A stretch of DNA of 64,000 nt from Modestobacter italicus (GTDB lineage Bacteria > Actinomycetota > Actinomycetes > Mycobacteriales > Geodermatophilaceae). The number at the start of each line of letters is the position of its first letter. Positions within the stretch are counted from its first letter, which is position 1. Below the pieces are notes generated by a model that saw only the letters and a program-made list of their open reading frames with translations, was not told the origin of the DNA and did no database searches. Made by a program: the position numbers and the translations under genes. Shown one piece after another: positions 9,232 to 16,949 of the stretch. The stretch spans positions 4,030,001 through 4,094,000 of the forward strand of contig NC_017955.1 in the NCBI RefSeq assembly GCF_000306785.1. The letters are read 5' to 3'.

Positions 9232-10437
9232 TCACACGAGGAGCGGTGGTCCGATGAGGATCTCGGTGCCGTCGGGTCGCCAGGTGTGCCATCGCCCGCC
9301 GGGATCTCGCTCGACCCGGAACCCGTGGTGGACCTTGGTGTGGTGCCGCTCGCACAGCAGCCCGGAGTTCTCCAGGCTGGTCTCCCCACCGTTGATCCAG
9401 TGGATCAGATGATGGACATCGCACCAGTGCGTGGGTGCATCGCACCCGGCGAACACGCAGTGCCCGTCCCGCTGCTCCACGGCCTTGCGGAGCCCGGGGG
9501 TGACCACCCGGTGGTCCCGGCCCAGGTCCAGCGGGACGCCGTCGGGGCCCATCACGATGCGAGAGATGCTGGCATCGCAGGCCAGCCAGCGGGCCCGCGC
9601 GGCCGAGATCTGCGACCCGAAGCCGGTGCGAGCCGCGCCGGGCCCGGTGGCGGGGTCGACGAAGTCGTCCATGTCGAGGCCGAGTACGACGTGCGGCTTC
9701 ACCGTGCGCAGCGTGGGCAGGTTCCCGGCGGCCAACTGGTTGTCCACCAGCTGCACCAGCGCGTCGGCCTGCTGCTGAGCCCGGGTCCGCTCATCACCCT
9801 TCGGGCGGGAGGCCTGCACGATCGACTCGATCGCGGCCAGCACCTTCTCGATCCCGACCGCGTCCAGGTCGAAGCGGCCGGTGCCGCTGCCATCGGCGTG
9901 CCGGGTGACGGTGAACCGCCGTCCTTCGGTGGGGTCGGGCTCCTCCCCGTCGGGGTCGAGGGCCTCCCGGTAGTGGTGCACCACCTGCGGCAACCGCGCA
10001 TGCGACTCGCCGCGCGCAACCGTCACGATCGCCTGGTCGATCACGCCCAGGTCCACGCCCTGCTCATCGGCGGCGGCCCGCGCCTCGTCGTCCGCGATCG
10101 GCGCGATCACCGCCACCTGCCCGGCAGTCAGCGTGCCGTCGGCGAAGGCCGCGGCGGTCGCTGGCAGATGCTCCAGCGCCCGGCCCGAACGCACCATGCG
10201 GCCGGCCTCAGCCGGGGTGAGGTGGCCGTGCCCGCGCAGCCAGGACTGCGCGGTCTTCTTGCCGTCGTGCTCGGCCGCGCCGGTGGCGTCAACATGCCGC
10301 ATGGTGCGGGTCAGCTCCGCGGTAGCGGAATTGATCACCCGCAGCAGCAGCGTCGCCCGGTCCAGCACCGCACCCGGCGCGAAGACGAAGAGGTCCTCAG
10401 CGGCCAGCGCGTCCAGCGCGGACTGCAACTCGCCCAC
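9232..10437 (-). CDS. DUF222/13E12-type HNH endonuclease domain protein
   Basis: 401 residues from GTG 10437, which has GGAGG eight bases upstream. The N-terminal two thirds is the DUF222 helical region (LTPAEAGRMVRSGRALEHLP, LTAGQVAVIAPI), and the C-terminus is an HNH nuclease: DGHCVFAGCD, then CDVHHLIHW and LLCERHHTKVHHG, with all metal ligands visible. This is the family known as the 13E12 repeat in mycobacteria, present in many copies in actinobacterial genomes; its biological role is not established, and mobile-element or restriction roles are only suggested. Confidence 0.92.
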   Translation of the reverse strand: MGELQSALDALAAEDLFVFAPGAVLDRATLLLRVINSATAELTRTMRHVDATGAAEHDGKKTAQSWLRGHGHLTPAEAGRMVRSGRALEHLPATAAAFADGTLTAGQVAVIAPIADDEARAAADEQGVDLGVIDQAIVTVARGESHARLPQVVHHYREALDPDGEEPDPTEGRRFTVTRHADGSGTGRFDLDAVGIEKVLAAIESIVQASRPKGDERTRAQQQADALVQLVDNQLAAGNLPTLRTVKPHVVLGLDMDDFVDPATGPGAARTGFGSQISAARARWLACDASISRIVMGPDGVPLDLGRDHRVVTPGLRKAVEQRDGHCVFAGCDAPTHWCDVHHLIHWINGGETSLENSGLLCERHHTKVHHGFRVERDPGGRWHTWRPDGTEILIGPPLLV

Positions 10438-10603
10438 TGGACACCTCCCGCCACGTCTTCGAACACCTGTACGAAGTCTAGCGGAGGAGATGCCCCCTGG
10501 CGACCTGAATCCCCAGGTCAGACGCCTGTCCACACCTTCGGAGAGGCTCTTGACAGCTTGCCGGAGGTGAGGTCGAAACGCCGCACGTGTGCCTCCGACG
10601 CGC

Positions 10604-10745
10604 ACCAAGGGCGCGCCTTCGGCGGTCACCAGAAGCGCGCCCCTGCCGGCCACCAGAGCCCGCCTTGGCGGCCATCGGGAGCGCACCTCGGTCGGTGACC
10701 GAAAGCGCGCTCTCGGCGGTCACCAAGAGCACGCTTCGGGCGGTC
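10604..10745. repeat. Tandem array of six 22-24 bp GCGCGC repeats
   Basis: Six adjacent units at 10604, 10628, 10652, 10674, 10698 and 10722, each 24 bp except the third (22 bp). The unit consensus is roughly ACCRAAAGCGCGCYYTCGGCGGTC read in two halves: ACCRAAAGCGC and GCYYTCGGCGGTC. Each unit is a quasi-palindrome like the single-copy palindromes elsewhere in the window. The array occupies the gap between the 5' end of the HNH gene and the 3' end of the SnoaL-like gene. No coding frame is supported. Confidence 0.82.
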
Positions 10746-10756
10746 GCCCGGCAGGA

Positions 10757-10802
10757 GGGGTCACCGACGCCAGGAGTGAGCGCTCGTGGCGTCGGTGACC
10801 CC
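10757..10802 (-). terminator. Stem-loop downstream of the SnoaL-like gene
   Basis: A perfect 16-bp inverted repeat (arms GGGGTCACCGACGCCA and complement) around a 14-base loop, beginning 6 bases after the stop codon of the minus-strand gene at 10809-11147. Position and strength fit a transcription terminator. The loop and the flank both contain GAGCGCTC, so an alternative smaller hairpin is possible. Confidence 0.75.
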
Positions 10803-10808
10803 GAGCGC

Positions 10809-11147
10809 TCAGGGGGCGATGGTCAGCCCGGCGATGCGGTCATCGCGCAGGGTGAAGTGGTAGCGCAGGTCGACCACGCCACCCGGGAAGTCCCCGACCA
10901 AGTGCTGGACGGCGAGCCAGTGGTCGGGGTCGATGCGCTCGGCCCCGGTCAGCTCAGCCGTGTACGTGTACTCCGACGCCGCGCGGTGCAGCCAGCCGAG
11001 CACGGCGTCGGTGCCGCGGTGGGTCGCGCCCTCGTCGACGACCACGGCGTCGTCGGTGAAGGTGTGCAGGGCGGCGTCGGGGTCCTCGGCGGTCAGGTAG
11101 CCGCGGATCACGGCGGGGAGCTCGGTGGGGGTGGTCGATGTGGTCAT
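10809..11147 (-). CDS. SnoaL-like (NTF2 fold) protein
   Basis: 112 residues. The pattern LPAVIRGYLTAEDPDAALHTF, FTDDAVVVDEG and the late LRYHFTLRDDRIAGLTI is the compact NTF2/SnoaL fold used by polyketide cyclases, ketosteroid isomerases and many proteins of unknown function. No secure catalytic dyad can be assigned. It is divergent from the MerR gene with a 78-bp gap that contains a canonical MerR-type promoter, so it may belong to that regulon. Confidence 0.84.
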   Translation of the reverse strand: MTTSTTPTELPAVIRGYLTAEDPDAALHTFTDDAVVVDEGATHRGTDAVLGWLHRAASEYTYTAELTGAERIDPDHWLAVQHLVGDFPGGVVDLRYHFTLRDDRIAGLTIAP

Positions 11148-11188
11148 GCACCGACCGTGCTGCCTCCCGCAGCAGGCGGGTCAAGCGC

Positions 11189-11219
11189 TGGACCCTCCCG
11201 CGGGGAGAGGGTGCAGAGT
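11189..11219 (+). promoter_or_regulatory. MerR-type promoter with 19-bp spacer and dyad operator
   Basis: A -35-like TGGACC (11189-11194) and a -10-like CAGAGT (11214-11219) are separated by 19 bp, the unusual spacing used by MerR-family regulators. The spacer holds the dyad ACCCTC/GAGGGT (11192-11212). The MerR start GTG lies 7 bases after the -10, so transcription would start at the start codon. Confidence 0.72.
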
Positions 11220-11225
11220 CGCCGC

Positions 11226-12020
11226 GTGCTGACCATCGGCGAGTTCGCCCAGCTCACCCACCTCAGCGTGCGCACCCTGCGGCGCTACCACGACGCCGGC
11301 CTGCTGGAGCCGGCCCGCGTCGACCAGGCCAGCGGCTACCGCTACTACAGCGCCGAGCAGATCCCGGCGGCCCAGGTGATCCACCGACTGCGCGAGCTCG
11401 ACGTCCCGCTCCCCGACGTCCAGCGGATCCTGCAGACCCCCGACCCGGGCACGCGGGCCGGGCTCGTCGCCGACCACCTGCAGCGGCTCGAGGACCAGCT
11501 CGAGCGCACCCGGGCGGCGGTGACCTCGCTGCAGCGACTGCTCCGCCCGGAGCCGGCCACCCTGGACGTCGAGCTGCGGGCGGTCCCGGCCACGACCGTC
11601 GCCGCGGTCGAGGCGACGGTCGAGCTGGACGACGTCCTGGCCTGGTACTCCGGCGCGATGGCCGAGCTGGACGCGCTCGTCGGGACCCCCGGCCCGCCCG
11701 GCGGGCTGTACGACAACGAGCTGTTCACCACCGGCCGGGGGCGCGTGCTGGTGCACCGCCCGGTCACCGCTCCCCCGCGCACCGGGCGCGTGCACCCGGT
11801 GACGCTCCCCGCGGTCGAGCTGGCGGTGACCACGCACGTCGGCGACCACGACACCATCGACGTCACCTACGGCGAGCTCGGCAGCTGGGTGGTCGAGCAC
11901 ACCCTCGCGGTGGCCGGCCCGGTGCGCGAGACCTATCTGGTCGGCCCGCGCGACGACCCCGACCCGACGGCCTGGCGGACCGAGATCGGCTGGCCGGTCT
12001 TCCGCCTGGCACCCGGATGA
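11226..12020 (+). CDS. MerR family transcriptional regulator with GyrI-like effector domain
   Basis: 264 residues. The N-terminal winged helix is standard: LTIGEFAQLTHLSVRTLRRY, then SGYRYYSAEQ, followed by a coiled-coil linker (LVADHLQRLEDQLERTRAAV) that makes the dimer. The C-terminal half, from about residue 115, resembles a GyrI/SRPBCC-type drug-binding domain. The GTG at 11226 is preferred over GTG 11211 because it coincides with the start predicted from the promoter (leaderless mRNA). Probably autoregulated through the dyad in its own spacer; inducer unknown. Confidence 0.88.
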   Translation: MLTIGEFAQLTHLSVRTLRRYHDAGLLEPARVDQASGYRYYSAEQIPAAQVIHRLRELDVPLPDVQRILQTPDPGTRAGLVADHLQRLEDQLERTRAAVTSLQRLLRPEPATLDVELRAVPATTVAAVEATVELDDVLAWYSGAMAELDALVGTPGPPGGLYDNELFTTGRGRVLVHRPVTAPPRTGRVHPVTLPAVELAVTTHVGDHDTIDVTYGELGSWVVEHTLAVAGPVRETYLVGPRDDPDPTAWRTEIGWPVFRLAPG

Positions 12021-12330
12021 GCGGCGATCACGGCGTGTCGCGGGCCCCGATCTGCGACGTCTCCGTGGCCACTTGGTCACCGCACGTTCAGGCGCGCGCA
12101 GCCGACCAAGATGGCTTGACCAACTACGACCGCGGAACTGTTGAGACGTCAAAGAGCGGCCCCGCGGTCCCGGTGCTGGTCACGCTCGGCGAGTCGGCGC
12201 GCGTCGCCTTGTCAACATCTTGTCTTGGTCACTGGTCGATCACGCAGCGTCCACGAGCGTCCCTCCCGTCCCGCCCTTACGTTCGTCGCGCCCGCCGGGT
12301 CCAGTCGTCACCTTCCGGGTGACACCCGCC

Positions 12331-12485
12331 GGGCACCGCCGAGCCGGGCGACCTCAGCAGCGTCGCTGAGCGAACCGGGCCGAGGACCCAGTGCAGTCCT
12401 GGGGTGAAGCGCGACCGGGCATCCAGCCGGTGCGCCGGGCGAGTTCCCCGCCCGAACCCGTCAGCTAACTCGGTAGGCGGTCGTG
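12331..12485 (+). promoter_or_regulatory. ydaO-type cyclic-di-AMP riboswitch
   Basis: The leader of the NlpC/P60 gene carries the conserved 3' block of the ydaO/yuaA aptamer: CCCGAACCCGTCAGCTAA then CTCGGTAGGCGG, preceded by GGGGTGAAGCGCG and GAGCGAACCGGGCCG blocks that form the other helices. In Actinomycetota this riboswitch class typically precedes cell-wall hydrolase (rpf, NlpC/P60) genes, and it senses c-di-AMP. The ends are approximate. Upstream (12021-12330) I see no gene, only AT-richer sequence with several TTGGTCA-like repeats. Confidence 0.88.
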
Positions 12486-12508
12486 GAGAACCAGGAGAAA
12501 CGTCGTCC

Positions 12509-13015
12509 GTGACGACCATGCGCACTGCCCCCGCACGCCGTACCGCCCGTGGCGCCCTCGTCGCCCTGCTCACCGGTGCCGGCCTCGTCCTCACCCCGCT
12601 GGCCGCCCAGGCGGCAGCGCCCGACACCGCAGCCGTGGCCGCCGCCCCGGCTGCCGCCTCGACCGCCAAGGCCCAGATCGCCGTCGACACGGCGCTCGCC
12701 CAGCTGGGTGACCCCTATGTCTGGGCCGCAGCGGGCCCGAACTCCTTCGACTGCTCCGGCCTGACCCAGTACGCCTACAAGGCCGCCGGGATCTCGCTGC
12801 CGCACTCCTCGAAGACCCAGTCGACCATGGGCACGTACGTCGCCAAGTCCGACCTGAAGCCCGGTGACCTGGTCTTCTTCTACAGCCCGGTCAGCCACGT
12901 GGGCATCTACATCGGCAACGGCCAGATGGTCAACGCGCCGACCGCCGGGTCGGTCGTCAAGATCACGAACATCAACTCGATGCCGAGCTACAACACCGCC
13001 CGCCGCCTGGCCTGA
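12509..13015 (+). CDS. Secreted C40 (NlpC/P60) peptidoglycan endopeptidase
   Basis: 168 residues from GTG 12509 (AGGAGAAA upstream). A Sec signal peptide is plain: ARRTARGALVALL, a hydrophobic core, and a cleavage site after AAQAAA. The mature part is a minimal NlpC/P60 domain: AQLGDPYVWAAAGPNSFDCSG with catalytic Cys near residue 82, SHVGIYIGNGQ with catalytic His near residue 129. These enzymes cut D-Glu-mDAP type bonds in stem peptides. The upstream c-di-AMP riboswitch gives the likely control of its expression in response to turgor or wall state. Confidence 0.93.
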   Translation: MTTMRTAPARRTARGALVALLTGAGLVLTPLAAQAAAPDTAAVAAAPAAASTAKAQIAVDTALAQLGDPYVWAAAGPNSFDCSGLTQYAYKAAGISLPHSSKTQSTMGTYVAKSDLKPGDLVFFYSPVSHVGIYIGNGQMVNAPTAGSVVKITNINSMPSYNTARRLA

Positions 13016-13024
13016 CGTCCTGCC

Positions 13025-13063
13025 GCCGGGCCCCGACGTCCTCCCCGGACGCCGGAGCCCGGC
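13025..13063. terminator. Bidirectional stem-loop between convergent genes
   Basis: GCCGGGC (13025-13031) pairs with GCCCGGC (13057-13063), with an inner GACGTCC/GGACGcC helix, making one long hairpin exactly between the NlpC/P60 stop and the stop of the convergent metallo-hydrolase. Confidence 0.65.
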
Positions 13064-13068
13064 ACAGG

Positions 13069-13851
13069 TCAGACCGGTGCCAGCTCGACGGCCTCACCCC
13101 GCGGCAGCCACCGGACCGTGCGCTGCACCTCGGGCGCGCGGGCCAGCTCCCGCTCCACCTGGGCACGGCCCTCGGCGAAGTGGCTCCACCCCTCGTAGTG
13201 CACCGGGACGACGGTGCGGGGGGCGAGGAGCTCGCACAGCTCCACCAAGTGCCGGCCGGTCATGGAGTACCGCAGCGGGCCGGTGACCGGGAACCGGACG
13301 CCGCCCAGGTGCAGCACCGCGGTGTCGACCCGCAGCCGCTCGGCCACCTCGCGCAGCCCGCCGAACAGCACCGTGTCACCGGAGATCCACAGCACGCCGT
13401 CCCGCTGCCCCTCCCAGCGCAGCGCGAAGCCCACGACGTCCCCGGCGATCGGGCGGCTCAGCGGCGGACCGTGCCGGGCCGGGGTCGCCGTCACCTCCAG
13501 GCTCGGGCGCCCGGGGGCCTCGAGCACCGTCGTCTGCCAGGGCCGGAGCCCGCGGGCGGTGCCGCCGAGCCGGGCCGCCCCGGACGCCGTCGTCACCACC
13601 ACCGGGGCCGACGGCAGCAGCGCACGACCGGCGTCGTCCAGGTTGTCGGCGTGGTGGTCGTGGGTGAGCAGCACGGCGTCCAGCGGCGGCAGGTCGGCGG
13701 GTTCGAGCGCCGGCCCGGTCACCTTGCGCGAGCTGGTCCCCCAGCCGAAGGCGTACCGCCGGCCCGGCCGGTCGAACGTGGGGTCGGTGAGCAGGCGCCA
13801 GCCGGCGACCTCGACGAGCAGCGTCGGTCCGCCGACGTGGGTCAGCCTCAC
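13069..13851 (-). CDS. MBL-fold metal-dependent hydrolase
   Basis: 260 residues from GTG 13851, overlapping the upstream alpha/beta hydrolase stop as GTGA. The beta-lactamase-like motif is THDHHADNLDDAG with later HGPPL, SGDTV and the terminal VPVHYEGW. The family (UlaG/YtnP-like) includes lactonases and phosphodiesterases. Translational coupling to an alpha/beta hydrolase suggests a two-step catabolic or detoxification unit; substrate unknown. Confidence 0.86.
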   Translation of the reverse strand: MRLTHVGGPTLLVEVAGWRLLTDPTFDRPGRRYAFGWGTSSRKVTGPALEPADLPPLDAVLLTHDHHADNLDDAGRALLPSAPVVVTTASGAARLGGTARGLRPWQTTVLEAPGRPSLEVTATPARHGPPLSRPIAGDVVGFALRWEGQRDGVLWISGDTVLFGGLREVAERLRVDTAVLHLGGVRFPVTGPLRYSMTGRHLVELCELLAPRTVVPVHYEGWSHFAEGRAQVERELARAPEVQRTVRWLPRGEAVELAPV

Positions 13852-14663
13852 GGCACCCGGGACGCCGCGCCGGTCGCGTGCGCCAGCGCCCAGTCCAGGA
13901 CGTCGTCGGCGATCTGCTCCCAGCCCGGCGCGGCCGGCAGCAGGTGCGGGTAGCCGGCGTACTCGCGCACCTCGGTGACCGTGTCGTCCGAGTAGTGCTT
14001 CGCGTTCGACCGCTGCACCGCCGGCGGCATGATGTGGTCCTCGCTGCCGGAGACGAACAGCAGCGGCGGACGGGCGGCGTTGCGGTAGTCGACGTGCGCG
14101 TCCTGCGGCCCGGGCATCAGGTTGGCCAGCACCGAGTTCCACAGGATGCCGCCGGACGCGGGGATGGCGTACCGCTCGTACAACGCCCGCGACTCCTCCT
14201 CGCTGAAGGTGTTCGTGAACGCGTAGTGCCACTGCTCCCAGCTGAACCCGACCGCCCGGTGCCGGTTCGCCGGGTTCTTCAGCACCTCCCACGTCGAGCG
14301 GACCTGGGACAGCGGCGTCACCTTCACGCCCTCGGTCGGCGCGGAGTTGAGGACGACGCCGACGGCCCCGTACCCGCGGTCCAGCAGCAGCTGGGTGATC
14401 GTCCCGCCGGCGGAGTGGCCGATCAGGACCGGCGGGGTCTCCAGCGCGCCGACCACCTGCGCCATGGAGTCGACGATCTGCGGCAGCGTCACCTCCGCGA
14501 TCGGCGTCGGGTCGGCGTTGAGCGCCTCGACCTCGACCTCGAAGCCGGGGTAGGTCGGGGTGAGCACGCGGAAGCCGCGGGCCTCGTAGTGCGCCTTCCA
14601 GTTCTCCCAGCTGCGCGGGGTCACCCAGAAGCCGTGGACGAGCACGATGGTGTCGGGGGCCAT
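13848..14663 (-). CDS. Alpha/beta fold hydrolase
   Basis: 271 residues from an ATG with AAGGAG well placed upstream. It opens IVLVHGFWVTPRSWENW; nucleophile GHSAGGT, acid in SGSEDHIMPP and the catalytic His in YAGYPHLL are visible. Size and motif order fit non-haem chloroperoxidase or esterase-like members. First gene of a two-gene operon with the MBL hydrolase and divergent from the AraC regulator at 14817, which is a plausible controller of the pair. Confidence 0.88.
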   Translation of the reverse strand: MAPDTIVLVHGFWVTPRSWENWKAHYEARGFRVLTPTYPGFEVEVEALNADPTPIAEVTLPQIVDSMAQVVGALETPPVLIGHSAGGTITQLLLDRGYGAVGVVLNSAPTEGVKVTPLSQVRSTWEVLKNPANRHRAVGFSWEQWHYAFTNTFSEEESRALYERYAIPASGGILWNSVLANLMPGPQDAHVDYRNAARPPLLFVSGSEDHIMPPAVQRSNAKHYSDDTVTEVREYAGYPHLLPAAPGWEQIADDVLDWALAHATGAASRVP

Positions 14664-14816
14664 GTCGATCTCCTTGCGTGGGGGGCTTTCCGCCGACCCT
14701 GGCAGCGGCCCCCGGCGTCGGATCGGCTGTGCCTGCACGGCTGTGGTGCCTGGGTGCCTTCCCCGCCCGCCCGCGCCCTGCCAGGCTCGGCCCACCACCT
14801 GCCGGCAAGGGGCACC

Positions 14817-15761
14817 ATGCTGATCCTCGACACCGCCGCCGTCCCCCTGGCCGACCGCGTCGAGGCCTTCGACGCGGCGATGCACCAGGCCTCGGTGCCC
14901 TGCCGCGTGGAGCAGCGGACCGCGCCGGACGAGCTGCACGCGGAGATGCACCTGTGGTCGCTCGGGCCGGGGGCGGTGTTCACGACGCGGGCGTCACCGT
15001 TCCGGCTGGTGCGCACACCCCGGCACGTCCGGCTCGGCGGGCACTGGGCGCTCGCCGTGTCGTTCCAGGCGCAGGGCCGCGGCGAGTACGCCCAGCTCGG
15101 GCACGAGCAGCTGGTGCACGGCAGCCAGCTGATGGTGGTGGACATGAGCGCGCCGTACTCCTTCGGCTGCGCGGTCGGCGGGGAGGCGCGGTCGTTCCAG
15201 CTGCCGTACGAGTCGCTGGAGCTGGCACCGGACGTCGTCCGGCGCGCGACGCCGCGGCTGCGGGCCAGCCCGCTGCACGGCCTGGTCCTCGCGCACCTGC
15301 AGCGGCTGTGCGCCACGGTCGACGACATCGCGGCGCAGCCCGGTGCCGCGGCCGTCGGTGCGGCGACCGTCGAGCTGGTGCGTGCGCTGGTGGTCTCGGC
15401 CGCGGGTGACGTGCCCGGCCGCGCGCAGGTGCGCGAGCAGACGCTGCTGACCCGGGTGCGGGTCTACGCGGACCAGCGGTTGACCGACCCGGGCCTGACG
15501 CCGGAGTCGATCGCCGCGGCGCACGCCGTGTCCGTGCGGCAGCTGTACAAGGTGTTCGCCGCGGCCGGGATCAGCCTGGAGCAGTGGCTCATCGAGCGGC
15601 GGCTGGCGGCGGCACACGCCCACCTGGCCTCACCGGCCGGACGGCGGCGGACGATCGCGGCCGTCGCGCACGCGCACGGCTTCACCGACGCCAGCCACTT
15701 CAGCCGCCGGTTCGCGGCCGCCTACGGCATGACCCCACGCGACTACCAGCGCACCCACTGA
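14817..15761 (+). CDS. AraC family transcriptional regulator
   Basis: 314 residues from an ATG. The C-terminal 100 residues contain both helix-turn-helix units of AraC/XylS: IAAAHAVSVRQLYKVFAAAGIS and the terminal FTDASHFSRRFAAAYGMTPRDYQ signature. The N-terminal part (cupin-like sensor; FTTRASPFRLVRTPRHVRLG) matches the AraC-binding-domain-like family 9 group. Divergent from the alpha/beta hydrolase and MBL pair, with 153 bp between starts, so it probably regulates them. Confidence 0.92.
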   Translation: MLILDTAAVPLADRVEAFDAAMHQASVPCRVEQRTAPDELHAEMHLWSLGPGAVFTTRASPFRLVRTPRHVRLGGHWALAVSFQAQGRGEYAQLGHEQLVHGSQLMVVDMSAPYSFGCAVGGEARSFQLPYESLELAPDVVRRATPRLRASPLHGLVLAHLQRLCATVDDIAAQPGAAAVGAATVELVRALVVSAAGDVPGRAQVREQTLLTRVRVYADQRLTDPGLTPESIAAAHAVSVRQLYKVFAAAGISLEQWLIERRLAAAHAHLASPAGRRRTIAAVAHAHGFTDASHFSRRFAAAYGMTPRDYQRTH

Positions 15762-15769
15762 GCTCCCTC

Positions 15770-15825
15770 CACCAAAGGCGCGCTTTCGGTGACCTCTCCT
15801 TCCGCCGAAGGCGTGCTTTTGGCGG
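15770..15825. repeat. Two adjacent GCGCGC-family palindromes
   Basis: First copy 15770-15791: arms CACCAAAGGCG and CGCTTTCGGTG (9 of 11 paired). Second copy 15802-15825: arms CCGCCGAAGGC and GCTTTTGGCGG. They sit just after the AraC stop and before the start of the epoxide hydrolase, like the other members of the family in this window, and could act as a terminator. Confidence 0.78.
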
Positions 15826-15851
15826 AGGACGCGGGCTGGCAGGGTGGCGGG

Positions 15852-16949
15852 GTGACTGCCGACGGACCTGACCTGGACGACGCCGCTCCGCCGCTGGTCG
15901 AGGAGGCGGTGCTCGCGGACCTGCGCCGGCGGCTGCACGCCTACCGCCCCGTCGAGGGCACCGGCACGCCCGGCTGGGACCGCGGCACCGAGCACGGCTA
16001 CCTCGCCGAGCTGCTGCGGAGCTGGGCCGACGACTACGACTGGCGGGTGCACGAGCAGCGGATCCGGTCGCTGCCGTGGGCGCGGACGAGCCGGCTGCGG
16101 GCGGTGCACCAGCGCGCCGCCGACCCGGGCGCGACCGCCGTCGTGCTGCTGCACGGCTGGCCGGACTCGGTGCTGCGCTACCAGCGGGTGCTGCCGCTGC
16201 TGACCGACGTGCACGTCGTCGTCCCGGCGCTGCCCGGCTACCCGTTCGCCGCTCCGCTGCCCGACCGGGACCTCTCGTCGGCGGACATGGCCGAGGTGAT
16301 CGCGGAGGCGATGGCCGAGCTGGGGTACGACCGCTACGTCGTATCCGGCGGCGACATCGGCCGCGGTGTCGCGACGGCGCTGGCCGAGAACCACGCCGAC
16401 CGGGTGGCCGCGCTGCACGTCACCGACGTCCCGCTCGCCGCCGCGTTCAGCGGTGACCCGGCAGCGCAGACCGACGACGCACGCGACCTGCGCGAGCGGA
16501 TCACCGCCTGGCGGTCGGCCGAGGGCGCGTACATGCACGAGCAGTCGACCAAGCCGCACACGCTGGCGGTCGCGCTGGGCGACTCCCCCGCCGGGCTCGC
16601 CGCCTGGATCGTGGAGAAGCTGCGCAGCTGGAGCGACTGCGGCGGGGACGTCGAGCGGGTGTTCCCGCGCGAGGAGCTGCTGACCTGGGTCACCGCCTAC
16701 TGGGTGACCGGCGCGATCGGGACGTCGTTCGCGCCGTACATGAAGCAGAGCCCGCCGGTCGAGCGGATCGACGTGCCGACCGTGGTCAGCCAGTTCCCGC
16801 ACGAGATCATCCGGTCGCCGCGCTCGGTGGCGGAGCGGCTGTTCGACCTGCGGGTGTTCGAGGACGGCGCCGCGGGCGGGCACTTCGCCGCGTGGGAGCG
16901 CCCCGAGGAGTTCGTCGGCTTCGTCCGGCGGGCGGTCGCGCTCAGCTGA
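15852..16949 (+). CDS. Epoxide hydrolase family protein (alpha/beta fold)
   Basis: 365 residues from GTG 15852; the longer frame through the palindromes upstream is not expected to be translated. An N-terminal EHN region (LRRRLHAYRPVEGTGTPGWDRG) precedes the alpha/beta core. Key motifs: VVLLHGWPDSV (HGWP oxyanion loop), VSGGDIGRG with the nucleophile Asp that defines epoxide hydrolases instead of Ser, and the base GGHFAAWERPEEF. It would open epoxides to diols in the cytoplasm. It overlaps the convergent NmrA-like gene by 8 bp. Confidence 0.88.
   Translation: MTADGPDLDDAAPPLVEEAVLADLRRRLHAYRPVEGTGTPGWDRGTEHGYLAELLRSWADDYDWRVHEQRIRSLPWARTSRLRAVHQRAADPGATAVVLLHGWPDSVLRYQRVLPLLTDVHVVVPALPGYPFAAPLPDRDLSSADMAEVIAEAMAELGYDRYVVSGGDIGRGVATALAENHADRVAALHVTDVPLAAAFSGDPAAQTDDARDLRERITAWRSAEGAYMHEQSTKPHTLAVALGDSPAGLAAWIVEKLRSWSDCGGDVERVFPREELLTWVTAYWVTGAIGTSFAPYMKQSPPVERIDVPTVVSQFPHEIIRSPRSVAERLFDLRVFEDGAAGGHFAAWERPEEFVGFVRRAVALS

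Noticed and set aside
10756..10802. The hairpin as part of the GCGCGC palindrome family
   Set aside because: Arms are GGGGTCACCGACGCCA with a 14-base loop, unlike the compact GCGCGC core; treated as a separate terminator.
15789..15851. Upstream extension of the epoxide hydrolase to 15789
   Set aside because: It would translate through two palindromes and has no Shine-Dalgarno sequence; GTG 15852 gives the normal EHN start.
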